From assembly GCF_019175385.1 (NCBI RefSeq), contig NC_083339.1, positions 111,833,601 through 111,897,600 of the forward strand: a stretch of DNA of 64,000 nucleotides. Reading direction: 5' to 3'. This document shows, piece by piece, positions 23,051 to 33,964 of this stretch. A model generated the notes under the pieces. The model was not told the origin of the DNA. It did not search any database and saw nothing but the letters and a program-made list of their open reading frames with translations. The first letter of the stretch is position 1. Each line of letters starts with the position of its first letter. This DNA is from Lycium barbarum (lineage: Eukaryota > Streptophyta > Magnoliopsida > Solanales > Solanaceae). Position numbers and translations under genes: made by a program.

Positions 23051-24624
23051 TGGGGTGCCAATCAAGCACTACAAAATGATCTAGAAAATCTTTTTCCAGC
23101 TAGCTGAATACTATTGTTCATGGAAAGCATTTCCATGAGAACTACTTTCCTCCATGCCAAACTCACCCTGTTGGAATTTAATGGCACAACTTTTTCTCAG
23201 TCCGAATTGTACTAGGCATTCTTATTCGTTAATATCTCATATTGTCTTTATAGAGGAAAGCAATTGATCAAGTGACACGGATTGAGCAGGAAATGGAGGA
23301 ATTGTATTTCCTTATAGCTTACCACAATACATTGAATATTACTAGTTCAGTGAAATTCAAAAATAAAGCTTGAGGATTATTTACAAAAACTAAATCATTG
23401 CATCATGATTATCCCCATCAGAGCAATCAGCTACAAGCCTACAACCATATATAGCTCCTTGCCAACAACCAGTAGAAATAGTCAAGCGGCCGGCTGCTGT
23501 TTAGATCCTTGCCAAACCAACAATTGCCACTGCTCTGTGTGATACGATCCACAATGGTTATAATGCAATGCCCAAGCTTAGGTATGGAAGCCCCTCTTTC
23601 TTTAAAGATCCTTATAGAAAATTCTTTTTTTTCCCTTCTGTTTTCCAGCCACTCTTTTCATCGGAAAATATACACCTTTTCATGACTTTGATTGAGGGTA
23701 AGAACCTTTCCATCTAGTAAAAATCCTCTTTGGACACTAGAAGGGAAAAGACTGGGACCTTATCGTGTATACGAGTACTTGCCTAAAGGAGATCTTGTTG
23801 GCTGTTCCAGAAAACAAATACATGAAGCTCAAAGAAGGTTTGAGAGATGTGAGGAGACATTTTGAACTAAACTGGAATGCTATGAAGTTTGATGTGATTG
23901 ATATGATACTACACTCTGCAAACAGTAAGACAAATTTGTGTTGAACTTTTTTATTTTGGGTGAAAAGACACAACCCAAAAGAAGAAGAAGTTGTGGGGTT
24001 CACTCTTTGTTAGACAAGTAGAATGGGTAGGTTCCACCGAGTATATACTACGACTTGATATTAAGAAGTTATGTGAGTGAGGCTTACTCTGTGTTAGACA
24101 AGGAATTTGGAGGTCCCAGTAAATACTACTTGACGAGTAAAAGTGCTTGTCGTTTTGCAAATGGTGCTGGAATAAGTTATTATAAGATAAATTGTCAGCC
24201 ACATCTTAAGAAGAAATGGCCCACACAGAAAGAATGCATGCTTTTAGGAATACACGTATATAAGCTAAGACTGAAGGAGCTGGGGCCACAAATGGAATTC
24301 TTTCAAAAGAACTAGTCCGTTGGTACCAATGATGAGAATGCATGCATGGCTCCGGTGGTGCACTCCGCAATACTTTTAGAGCTTGCATAATCTTCGCTAA
24401 CATCGGCTCAAAACATTAAAATTTAGATACTCCAAAAGCTAAAAAAGTTAGAAATTTAAGTTCTTTTAATATATATCAAAATGACAACTTGTTTACATCC
24501 GTACCATCCAAATATTGAGTACGCTACTAGGAATAACTCTTAAATATTCCTTATTTAAGGAGCTTCACAACGAGCATTTCCAGTGCATATAAACTGTCAA
24601 AGAAGTATTAAAAGCCATAGTTAT
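23051..24624. other. Spacer between CBF copies; 3' flank of the intact CBF gene
   Basis: No gene recognised; frames are short and lack domains. The part from about 23580 to 24310 is duplicated at 20520-22589, which defines the repeat unit of the array. The right 300 bases would hold the 3' UTR of the CBF gene. Confidence 0.6.
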
Positions 24625-25278
24625 TTATAGAGAATAGCTCCATAAAGACATGTCAATCATTTCAGTATCAGCTTCCGCATGATCTTCGAATTCTAAACAT
24701 TGAGGTGGAGGTAGCATTAGTCCTTCCGCCATATCCGCAAGTAATTCCGGCATGTTGAAGAACGCTTCCTCATCCAAGAAGAACTTACTCTCCAGCGTTT
24801 CAGGAGTGCCTGATTCTCCTGAAACTCTTTCTGACTCTAATGGCCGAAAAGCTTCGGCAGCATCAGCGGCCGCCTTCTGGATATCCTTAGTGTCAGAGGA
24901 AGCAGGGATAGGCAACCTCCAAGCAGAGTCGGCAAAGTTCAAGCAAGCAGAACGACCCCGTAATGCTAAAGCCGCCACGTCATGAGCTCTAGCCGCCATT
25001 TCTACTGTTGGATGAGTGCCAAGCCAAATTCTTGATTTTGAATTGGGTTCTCTGACTTCACAAACCCACTTGCCAGAGTCCCTCTTTCTGACTCCTCGGT
25101 ATATTGAATGTCGGGTTTCGTGAAACTTCTTTCTCCCCGATGGCTTCTTGGGATTGTTTGAAGCTAACATAACTGACGAGTATTCAGTAAGGTTAGCTCT
25201 ACTAGGGGACCTGCTGTTACCAGATGTTGATGATGAGTCAGTAAGTGGGTCCGAATAATAGCTTCGAAAAATATCCAT
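24625..25278 (-). CDS. CBF: CBF/DREB1 cold-response AP2/ERF transcription factor
   Basis: Nuclear activator that binds CRT/DRE (core CCGAC) elements in cold- and dehydration-response promoters. The 217-residue intronless frame starts at 25278 and ends in TAA at 24625-24627. The CBF signature before AP2 is at residues 43-57 ([16 protein letters not shown]). The AP2 domain covers about 59-116, with V72 and E77 at the DREB-specific positions 14 and 19 (WVCEVRE). DSAWR follows at 117-121. The acidic C-terminus ends with LWSYSL at 212-217. Length is normal. Oddities compared with nightshade CBFs: Ser in place of Pro after ETRH, Pro-Ser in place of Arg-Ala in the signature, GTHPT in place of GTFPT, and a missing acidic patch near residues 31-36. 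It is the only complete copy of a tandem array. DREB1 identity is near certain; which paralogue is not decidable here. Expression is not shown by sequence. Confidence 0.96.
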   Translation of the reverse strand: MDIFRSYYSDPLTDSSSTSGNSRSPSRANLTEYSSVMLASNNPKKPSGRKKFHETRHSIYRGVRKRDSGKWVCEVREPNSKSRIWLGTHPTVEMAARAHDVAALALRGRSACLNFADSAWRLPIPASSDTKDIQKAAADAAEAFRPLESERVSGESGTPETLESKFFLDEEAFFNMPELLADMAEGLMLPPPQCLEFEDHAEADTEMIDMSLWSYSL

Positions 25279-25394
25279 TCTTGGTCAGTCACTGCTGGGT
25301 GAGAGAGTAAAAAGTAGTGTTTGATGTTTGTTCAAGTAGTTTTTTTTTTTTTTTTCTTTACGGTTTCTTTATGGTCAGTGTGAGAGGTGGGCTC

Positions 25395-25402
25395 TATTTA
25401 TA
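25395..25402 (-). promoter_or_regulatory. TATA box of CBF
   Basis: Minus strand TATAAATA, about 117 bp upstream of the CBF start codon, embedded in CCACTATAAATAGAGCCC. In copy B the same position is disrupted. Confidence 0.8.
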
Positions 25403-25504
25403 GTGGAAGGGAAGCAGTAAAGTTAAAAAAAAAAAAAATCTATGACGCTAAAAAACACGTTTGTTTGAGGTGTGAAAAGGGGACAGGCTGGATTTTTGAG
25501 TTCC

Positions 25505-25512
25505 AAATATCT
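25505..25512 (+). promoter_or_regulatory. Evening-element-like site in the CBF promoter
   Basis: AAATATCT contains AATATCT, the core of evening-element-like sites bound by CCA1/LHY-type MYB proteins that gate CBF expression by the clock in Arabidopsis. Copy B has AAAATATCC at the matching place, one base off the core. Functional role is inferred only. Confidence 0.4.
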
Positions 25513-25690
25513 CAGCTGTTTTACGGGGCACAAGTGGATATGGTTAAGAAAAGTATATTCCAAATCTGAAGTTTATCCATAACTCGTGCGGGTTTTCTTT
25601 CTACTGATGTGGCAGTTTGTGAATCATCTTAGTGAGTAGTTCTGCCTCTCCTTACCTTCTCTTTTGGAGAGTGTGTTTTCTAGAGTACTT

Positions 25691-26727
25691 GACTTCTTAG
25701 GCTTACTGACCATCTTTGACCCAATTTAAATGCCTTAATTTAATTAGATACGAAATTTAAAAAATAAGAATAAAAATTTACATTTTATAGTTTTAAATTA
25801 AAAATGTGTATAATGTACAAAAAAATGTGTATAGTGTACAAAAATATTCTTTGAATCTTGTGCTTATATATTTGTCATGTATAGCGTTTGACTTGTTAAC
25901 TTACTAAATATAGAAATAAACACTCTTTTTGAAACATACCAAAAAGGAAAATAAGATACTTAAATTGGAAATTTGTTTGTTTAAATTAATTAGATCTAAT
26001 TTATATATATTGATAATATAAATTCTTTCTCAGTAAATTATTACATGTGATAGCCTGTTAGTTATTATATTTATATCTACATTAATGCTTATCATTACAT
26101 TTGATCTATAATTACTTAATAAGTGAAATAATTATACATGTATTTTTACATTTTAGTGCATGGAATACACCAGTCTATATATAACATAAAGTTAGGCATA
26201 GATAAGGTGATGTGACACCTCTCTATGACTAGCATTTCTGTTTATCTTTTTTCTACTTTTTCTGAAGTTTTTCCTTCATTTCTTGACATAATAATCTACT
26301 AAATACCTCTTCTACATCTATTAACCTGCAATTAAAGAGGATAATGAAAAGTTGAAACATAAAGGATATCCTTATTGTTGTAACAGAGAATGAAAAGTTT
26401 GTAACAGTTGTCAAGAACTTATTGTAATCAGTCAACAAAAAAATATAAAAACTAAGCAGGAAAGCACATAATCTGTATGTCAATTTAACGAAATTGAAGA
26501 ACATTGCCAGAGAAACATCATTGCCTCAGGTAAATTGAAAAATCGAAATCTTAATTTGTCTCTACAAATAAATCCAATAGAATATACCTGTGTAGATTTG
26601 ACCATTTTATGTCAATAGGAATTGTTACAAGATCTAACAAAATAAGAACTAAATCTTATTTCTCCAAGGATCTCAATAAACCGAAGATCGAGAGTCATCA
26701 AGATCTCCTCTAAAACCCAATTGTGAA
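25691..26727. other. AT-rich intergenic sequence upstream of CBF
   Basis: No gene, RNA or element recognised. A short direct repeat AAAATGTGTATA(A/G)TGTACAAA occurs near 25803-25843. Confidence 0.6.
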
Positions 26728-26738
26728 TCATGAGGATG

Positions 26739-27904
26739 ATTCCGGCGCCTAAAGGACATATTTTTTAAGCCAAAATTTCAAAAGGGGTTGTGAATTACAC
26801 GATAAATCAAAAGGAGTTTATCGTGTACTAGTCCACAATTTGTGGCCTCCTTTAACGGCCTCCTCTGCCGTCCGTCTGTGAGTCCCCAATTTAAAATAAA
26901 AAAAATATTTTCTTGCAAAGCGTGTACCCTGCACGATTTGCAAAGCATTTTAATAATAATAATAATAATAATAATAGCAAAACGTGTAGGGGCACACGAT
27001 TTGCCTCATGTTTTTTTGTTGGTTCAATAAACACATGATAAAAGAGAAAAATATGATAGTCCTTTTATTTGCAAACCATAATAAAAAGGAATTTTTTCAT
27101 CAAAATTGAATATGGGTTAGATTTTTAATTGAATCATCAAATTTTAAGTTCTCAAATTGTTTGCTCAAACTGTTTAGACTTTAGATTATAATAATTTTGA
27201 GAAAAAGCTTAGATTACATTTTGAATTTGTTAGATGACTTCATTTTGGATAATAATAGATAAGAAAATTTCTTAGATTACATGTGATGTGGTAAGTAATT
27301 AACCCTAAGTGATAAATTTTATGCTTAATCTGATATTTGATTAAGTATATTTAATCCTTAATTAATTATAATGTGCATTTTTTGATACTTTTGTTAGTCA
27401 TATTCACAAATTTACCATAATTATTGTTGTGTCATTACTTAATTACCCATATGTTATGATATACTTATAAGGTTACTTCATATTTGACGGTAATATCATT
27501 ATAAAAATAGTCCATATATATATACACATCCTACATAAAAGGACTAATTAAATCACTTATTTCAAATGTAATAAATATGATAGTTATATATTACAAGGAC
27601 AAAATTAATTCCTTTTTATTATGGTTTGCAAATAAAAGGACTAACTATCATATTTTTCTCTTTTATTAGTATGTGTTTTTTTGAAAAAAAAAAAAAACAT
27701 AAGGCAAATCGCATACCCCTGCACGATTTGCAAGCAATTTTTTTTTTTTAAATTGGCGACTAACAGACGGACGGTAGAGGAGGCTGTTAAAGGAGGCTAC
27801 AAATCATGGACTAGTACACGATAAATCCTTTTTGGTTTATCGTGTAGTCCACAACCCCTTTTGGAATTTTGACTTAAAAAATATTCCCTTTAAGCGCGGG
27901 ACTC
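26739..27904. mobile_element. Mutator-like fold-back element with about 360-bp terminal inverted repeats, TSD TCATGAGGATG
   Basis: The left 370 bp and right 360 bp are inverted copies of each other with moderate divergence (blocks around TTTAAGCCAAAATTTC, GGCCTCCTTTAACGGCCTCC, GCCGTCCGTCTGT and ATAAAAGAGAAAAATATGAT). The flanks carry an identical 11-bp TSD (26728-26738 and 27905-27915), in the 9-11 bp range of Mutator-like elements. The middle is AT-rich and non-coding. Each arm contains its own hairpin, ACACGATAAA...TTTATCGTGT (26797-26826 at the left). A (TAA)n run lies at about 26950-26977. Non-autonomous. Confidence 0.85.
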
Positions 27905-28057
27905 TCATGAGGATGGTGCCCACCATGAAGTATCAAATGTTCTTTCTTGGCTTAATGCATATGCAGCCTCTTAAACTTGTCCCTTTTTTCTATTTTGGCA
28001 CCTCAACTAAGTGTTCTTCCTATTGAACCCCTGAACTTGGCCTCAAGTGTGTCAATC

Positions 28058-30032
28058 TGTAACACCTCGTACTCTCATACTAAACCATATCGGTAACATC
28101 CCGTAAGTTCGAGTTAGATCCTAATGAGTAATATTGGTATCATGATAGATAGTCGTTTTGAATTCAAACCAAAAAGTGAAGTCCTTAAGGCCTTCTAAAT
28201 CCGTCTAAATCTGAGACAGTCTTCATTCATGGCCAGTTTTCGAGCATTTACGTTAGTAATTTGAGAAAAATTCTATCATGGAATTGTAGATAATTGAAAT
28301 ACATTTCCAACGATATATTATGAAGGTCAAACGGACATCTATACAAAGAGTTATGGCCATTTTACTGAAGGGTGGCAGAGCTGAATCTTCATTGGAAATT
28401 TCACCCAATGTACGCCCAAGGAGTGTTGGATGTCCTTCCAAGTACGGGTTGTACATCCTAGGACGCACATTGCCCGTGTTTGGCAGAAAACTCATTTAAA
28501 ATGGGTATGGTCTTATTTTGTTCCCATTTTTCATTCTCCCAAACCCTAAGGACGAAATTATTCTCTCCCAAACTCAAGATACTCTAAGGTAAGCCATTCT
28601 AAGCCATTCCAAGTTAATTCTAACATGTACCTATGATTACTAATCAAGAATCATCATTCCTAACCTAGGGTTTTCAAGAAAACCCACATAAAGATCAAGA
28701 TTCTAGCTTTTGGAGTTCTTCTTCAAAGTTCAAGTCTTTAATTCAAGTTTTTGAGTGATTAAGCTATGTGGGGTTACTATCTACGTGTGTGAACGTTCTT
28801 GTTCTTCCCCACGCCACTTCTTCCATAAAGTTAGAGGTTATACAAAAACTAGGGTTTTTAACCATGCTCATGATAACCCTAGGTCCATGTTCCATGTTAT
28901 ATTATGTATTGTAGTATTCAATAATCCATCATTGAATTCTTGATATTTCATTATGATTATTGAAAATCTGTCTGTAATCCATGAAAACCCATACTTTGCA
29001 ATACATGACACATGTCTCCATGTTTTCTATGCAAGATATATTGTATAATGATACTCATGCTATTTTATACTTATACGCCATGTTTACAGGTCATGTTTAT
29101 GAAAACCATGGGCAGCAAGTGCCACTATTTTCCATGTTATGTTTTGGGAGTTGCACAGATTACCGAGAAGGCTCAGACAGCCTAAAACTTCGTTTGCCAC
29201 CATAGGATAAGGATCGCTCCACCCAGTTAGGAGGATTCCTTCATATTTTCTCCATTAAGGGATTTGGATTCATTCATGTCATGTTCATGTCTTGTACCCT
29301 GGCAAGCTACAAGGTGGCTTAGCTGATCGGGCAGAGATCAGACTCCACGTGAAAACGTGGTGGTTACAAATCGGTTATGTTAATGCTCTCCTATAGATAT
29401 TTTATCATGTTATATTTATGTATATGTATCCATGTCCATGATCATGTTTCAGTTTCAGTTCCTATTATGTTATTTCCATGTCCCCCGTCATTTTATTCAG
29501 TTGCTTGACATACCAGTACATTCAATGTGCTGACGTCCCCTTTTATTGTCCGGGGGCCTGCATTTCACGATGCACGAACAGATTCACAGGACGACGCATC
29601 TGCTTTGTAGGACATCATTCGTATCAGCTTATTGGTGAGCGCTATCTTATTCGAGGTTTAGTCAACTCTTTATTTTATGATTAGCTATACATTTAAGGTA
29701 TGCTGAGGACTTTTTCCCAGCAAGTATGTTTTTCAGTCAGACTCATGATAGAGGTTTCATAAACTAGATAAGTCAGTTATGTTATGTCAGACTTTCAGAG
29801 TCATATAGCCATTTTTGGCTCATTCATGTTATTTCCGCACTCATGTTTAAACAAGTATGTTTATTAAGTATTATGACTTATTACGTTTTATAAAGGCTCA
29901 TCATGCATTCACATTATATTTTCGCTCATGTTATGCCTCATGATGATTTAGCAAGCCATGTGGTTCGCTCGGTCACATGCAGTAAGGCACCGAGTGTCGT
30001 GTTTCGCTCAGGCCATGGTTCGAGGTGTGACA
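28058..30032 (+). repeat. 5' LTR of the second LARD-like element
   Basis: Begins TGTAACACCTCGTACTC and ends GAGGTGTGACA. It is 1975 bp and shares its start with the solo LTRs at 6806 and 16825 (minus), so these are related Gypsy families. No coding frame with a domain. Confidence 0.85.
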
Positions 30033-30037
30033 AAGCT

Positions 30038-30054
30038 TGGTATCAGAGCCTAGG
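30038..30054 (+). other. Primer-binding site (initiator tRNA-Met type)
   Basis: TGGTATCAGAGCCTAGG, five bases after the LTR end, matches the classical complement of the initiator Met tRNA 3' end. Confidence 0.85.
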
Positions 30055-30915
30055 TTCAAGTGTGTTCGGAAGTCTATGAAACCGTGTCCAGTGGGGTCAC
30101 TTTTATATGTGTGTACACGCCACACATATAAATAGTTGACCACCAAGACATCTAGGATTGTCTCCCTTCTTTCAACTTTAGATCGTGCAATAGAGTTATG
30201 TTCTAAGAAATCGCTCAAACTCTTGTGTTGTTTCCCATTCTACCGAATACGCCTCGTCTCAATGGATGATGAAGATTTAAAGATAATCATTATTGACTGT
30301 GTAAGCGGCGAGAAGAAAAATTCAAGACCTAAGACTTGCCAAATGGTGCATAGTGTGTTTATCAAGTGATAGTACCATTTTTAAATATAAATTCCGGTAT
30401 GATAGTACACGTAGGTTATATACCTTACAGAATAAGTTTATTTGGATTCTTTAACCATGGATCTATAGTATAAGGTGTTCATATTTAAGACCCTACAAGG
30501 TAACATGTTATGAAGTTAACCACAACAGGCATAAATTGTCCACGGTAGTTTTGAGCAGGAAATAGCCTAAGAGTCAACCACTTGTAATATTAGAATGTCT
30601 TTTTTTTCTCAAGGATATATATATATATTGCCATATGACCCATGCACGTGACTAAGAAGGGACTGGGTACGATAAGAAAACCACGAGCAGACGATATTGA
30701 ATTTCTGGGATAGTTTAAATTATTTAAGCTTATTCAGATCAGACCATAGAGAGTATGACATTAGTAAGTTACTACAAGGAGTAGATACTATTATAAGATG
30801 ATAAGATGTGACAGTTCCTTCTAAGTTTAGGTGATTAAGTGTTTACCCCAGATATGTCTGGTATGATATGATTTTAAAGTGTATAGAAAGTTTGGGATTA
30901 AGTATTCCAATCTAT

Positions 30916-31333
30916 CATTTAAGACTGACGAAAGTTTCCTAAGTGTGATCCATGTCTATAGGACAGAAAAGATAGTATATGACCACAGAATAGGGCCAGA
31001 TGATGAGGGGAGTTACAAATAATCTATGTTTCACTTTATTATTCAGGAAAGAATCAGAAAACATGATGCTAAGTGGAGAATAGTAAGTAAGTTCAGGGTA
31101 GGATATTCATTTAAGACTGACAAAAGTTTCCTAAGTGTGATTCATGTCTATAGGACAGAAGAGATAGTATATGACCACATAATAGGGTCAGATGATGAGG
31201 GGAGTTACAAATAATCTATGTTGATAAGGGGAGTTACAAATAATCTATGTTTCACTTTATTATTCAGGAGAGAATCACAGAACATGATGCTAACAGGTGT
31301 TTAATGGAGAATAGTAAGTAAGTTCAGGGTAAG
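30916..31333. repeat. About 192-bp tandem duplication inside the LARD interior
   Basis: Copy 1 begins at 30916 and copy 2 at 31108, both with CATTTAAGACTGAC and later TTTCACTTTATTATTCAGGA. Copy 2 holds an additional 29-bp duplication around GGGGAGTTACAAATAATC (31198-31245). Confidence 0.85.
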
Positions 31334-31689
31334 ATATTTTAAATTTTTCCTTCGAGGATGTAGACCTACTTTAGTATGACTGTGTACTTAGCTAAAAGAG
31401 GGTAGCTTTCGACCGAAAGATATGATCAAATGATGTCGAGTCTCGTGGAATAGTTCTAACTTGTTTACATGGCTTAGGTCAAATTAGAGGGCATGGTATT
31501 AGTAAATTGCCAAGGGAATATTATTTTGATGGGTAATAGAGGAGGTAGGTAAAGAGATAAAAAGACAAGTTTATGGGATAGTCTTAGAGATAGAATAAAA
31601 TTTAGAGAAAATCAGCGGGACGATTAGATGACCACTTATCACTAACTTAAGAGATCTGCAGGCTTCAAACGTCATCTTTTGAACTAAGG

Positions 31690-33964
31690 GGGAGATGTCA
31701 CAATAAGGTACCAAGGTATATCATGTGTTCCTTATATCTATAAGTGTCGAGAAAGAAAAGTTTGGAGTAACATTACGTTTCCAATTCTGAAGTAATTCTT
31801 GTACCATGTGGTACTTATGCCCAGGCGTACTCTACTCATGCCTCTGTACTATTTCATGCCCAAGTTAGTGTTTTACACTCCATGCTTATGATTCAAGAAC
31901 TAAGACTCCATAATGATAGTAATCCATGCAAAATAAATGTTCTTTCATGTTTTGCACATCAAGTTGTGCTTGTGTCTAAGAGTTAAAACTGTATCCATGT
32001 CTCACGTATCTATCATGCTTTTATACTTATTTCCATGTTCTAGCATCTAAGTGCTTTTCGAATCTGATGATGATCTTGACCCCTATGATTATGTTATCCA
32101 TGTTACCACGTACTGGTGCCCCAGTCCCTTTCTTTATGCATCCCACTTATAGGGGTATCGTAACAATGATGTTGTTAGATAACAATGAAGGTGAATCAAT
32201 ATGGATGTCCTACCCATGATTCTATGTAATTCATGCTTATGTTTCTCTGGCTAATGTTTTAAACCATCTCATAGCTTGGCACAAAGGACACTCTTATCTT
32301 TTCCGAAGTACCTATGTCATTTTTATATTCAAAGTGACTTTCTACTCATGTCTTAGGTGTTTGATGAGTGAAGTATTCATGCTTATGATCTCTTCCTTCA
32401 TGATCCTCATTTTAACGAGGGTGTCTACCCACATTGATAAGAGTAAACTATGTTGAACCATGTCCCATCATTTCAATATCTAAAGGTAATACTTTATCCA
32501 TGCCTTACGTCTCTAAGTACCCAAGATTGAGCCTACAATTGTACTCCACGCATGTTATACTTATGCCTTATTATTAGCTCAATACTCATGAAATCAGGTC
32601 CAGACGCCATGATATGCATCCATGGTGTACTCATGTATATTTCAGGTTGCTCATGGTCCCATGCCCTATGGCATGCTGTTCACTTATTCACGTTTCATGC
32701 CATATGGATCACGTTCCCATGTATGCATGTTCCATGTCACGTACTCCATGTCTAATGCACCATGTCATGTCTATGCTCTAAAGCGAAGTATCTCATGTGA
32801 TTAGTACCTATAATTCCTTTTCTCTCAATCCTCTATAATTCGCTAATGAGAATGAGCAAGATGATCCAAGGTATTCGTAATTATGATTAATAGCTAACAA
32901 ATCATCCGAAGTAAGGTACGTTCCTATATTGAAATAGATATCTTTTCATTTACCCTGTGGTACTTATTTCAGAAGTATTCTACTCATATTCGATGTATTC
33001 ATGTCATGCCTATACTAGAGCATTTTATTAGGATCATATTCATGTTCTTTGACTCATGTTTGTCTCATTCGCACCGAGTTGCACTTGTGTTCAAAGCCTA
33101 AGACGTACTCCTAAGTCCTACCTTTATCTTATATGTATAACAAGGTGACATGTGAACATCTATGATCGAATCTCTAAGTGTTCAGACCCCATCTGGGCTC
33201 AGCATACAAATCTGCTATTGCAGAATTCGTGTTTGCAGCACTTAGATTTCATGTTATGAAACCCATATTTTCACTCATTCAGATCTCATGACAGTTCGAC
33301 ACTCATGTATTCATGTCAATAAATATCCATGTATTTATGTCAATACAGTAATCATGTTCCATATCATACTACTCATGTTCCGATAATCATGCCAAGTCCA
33401 TGCTCATGTTCCAGTACTAATGTCATTCGTGCTTACAAATTCCTCTCCAAATTCCATGTATATTATTCATGTATTCATTCGGTTCAATGTCCATATGTCT
33501 ATATCAGACAAGTATTGATGACAGCTAGTATTCACATATTTATGCCAATTAGGTGTTCATGTCAGTCAAGATCATGTTTCAGTTACCCTACTATATCATG
33601 TTATATGTATTATGATGCCCTATGAGGCTTGTGTTGTGTGTTGGTTAGTTGAAAGGTGTTGGAGAAATGTTGGGATAGTCCTAATTACAAAAGAAACTCT
33701 ATCAAAACTTCTGTGGAGTTCCAGGGTTAGTCCCCCATGATCACTATTCGAGAACAAATGATCCATGTCTCATAATTCATGCTCATGTATTCGGTACTTA
33801 TGTCTTATGTCCCAGCGTTCATGTTTCCACAAAACCATGTCATGGTATTCCAGCCCCTATATTTCATGTCATGTCCCCTTACGTTCAGGTATTTAAGCCT
33901 AGTCTAACCACATTTTTAACCACGACCCGTTATTCGAGGACGAATGATCCCAAGGGGCAGATAT
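31690..33964 (+). other. CATG-rich non-coding interior of the second LARD-like element
   Basis: No coding region. The tetramer CATG is very dense: I count ten between about 32650 and 32770. Flanking words are mostly TCATGT and CCATGT. The purine tract AAGGGG near 33950 marks the start of the right LTR. Confidence 0.7.

Larger units (their letters stand above)
25279..25690 (-). promoter_or_regulatory. Promoter and 5' UTR of the intact CBF gene (copy C)
   Basis: Holds a TATA box, an evening-element-like site and a T-rich 5' UTR (T run at about 25340-25355). Large blocks are conserved in the two other copies, which suggests the duplication unit included at least 400 bp upstream of the gene. Confidence 0.7.

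Noticed and set aside
24055..24315. 86-codon plus-strand frame between CBF copies
   Set aside because: The matching spacer at 22390-22600 does not preserve the frame, so it is unlikely to be coding.
30038..30054. TGGTATCAGAGCC words as tRNA-Met genes
   Set aside because: Only the 3' complement is present, each time beside an LTR end (also at 43080-43095 and 63011-63029); these are primer-binding sites, not tRNA genes.
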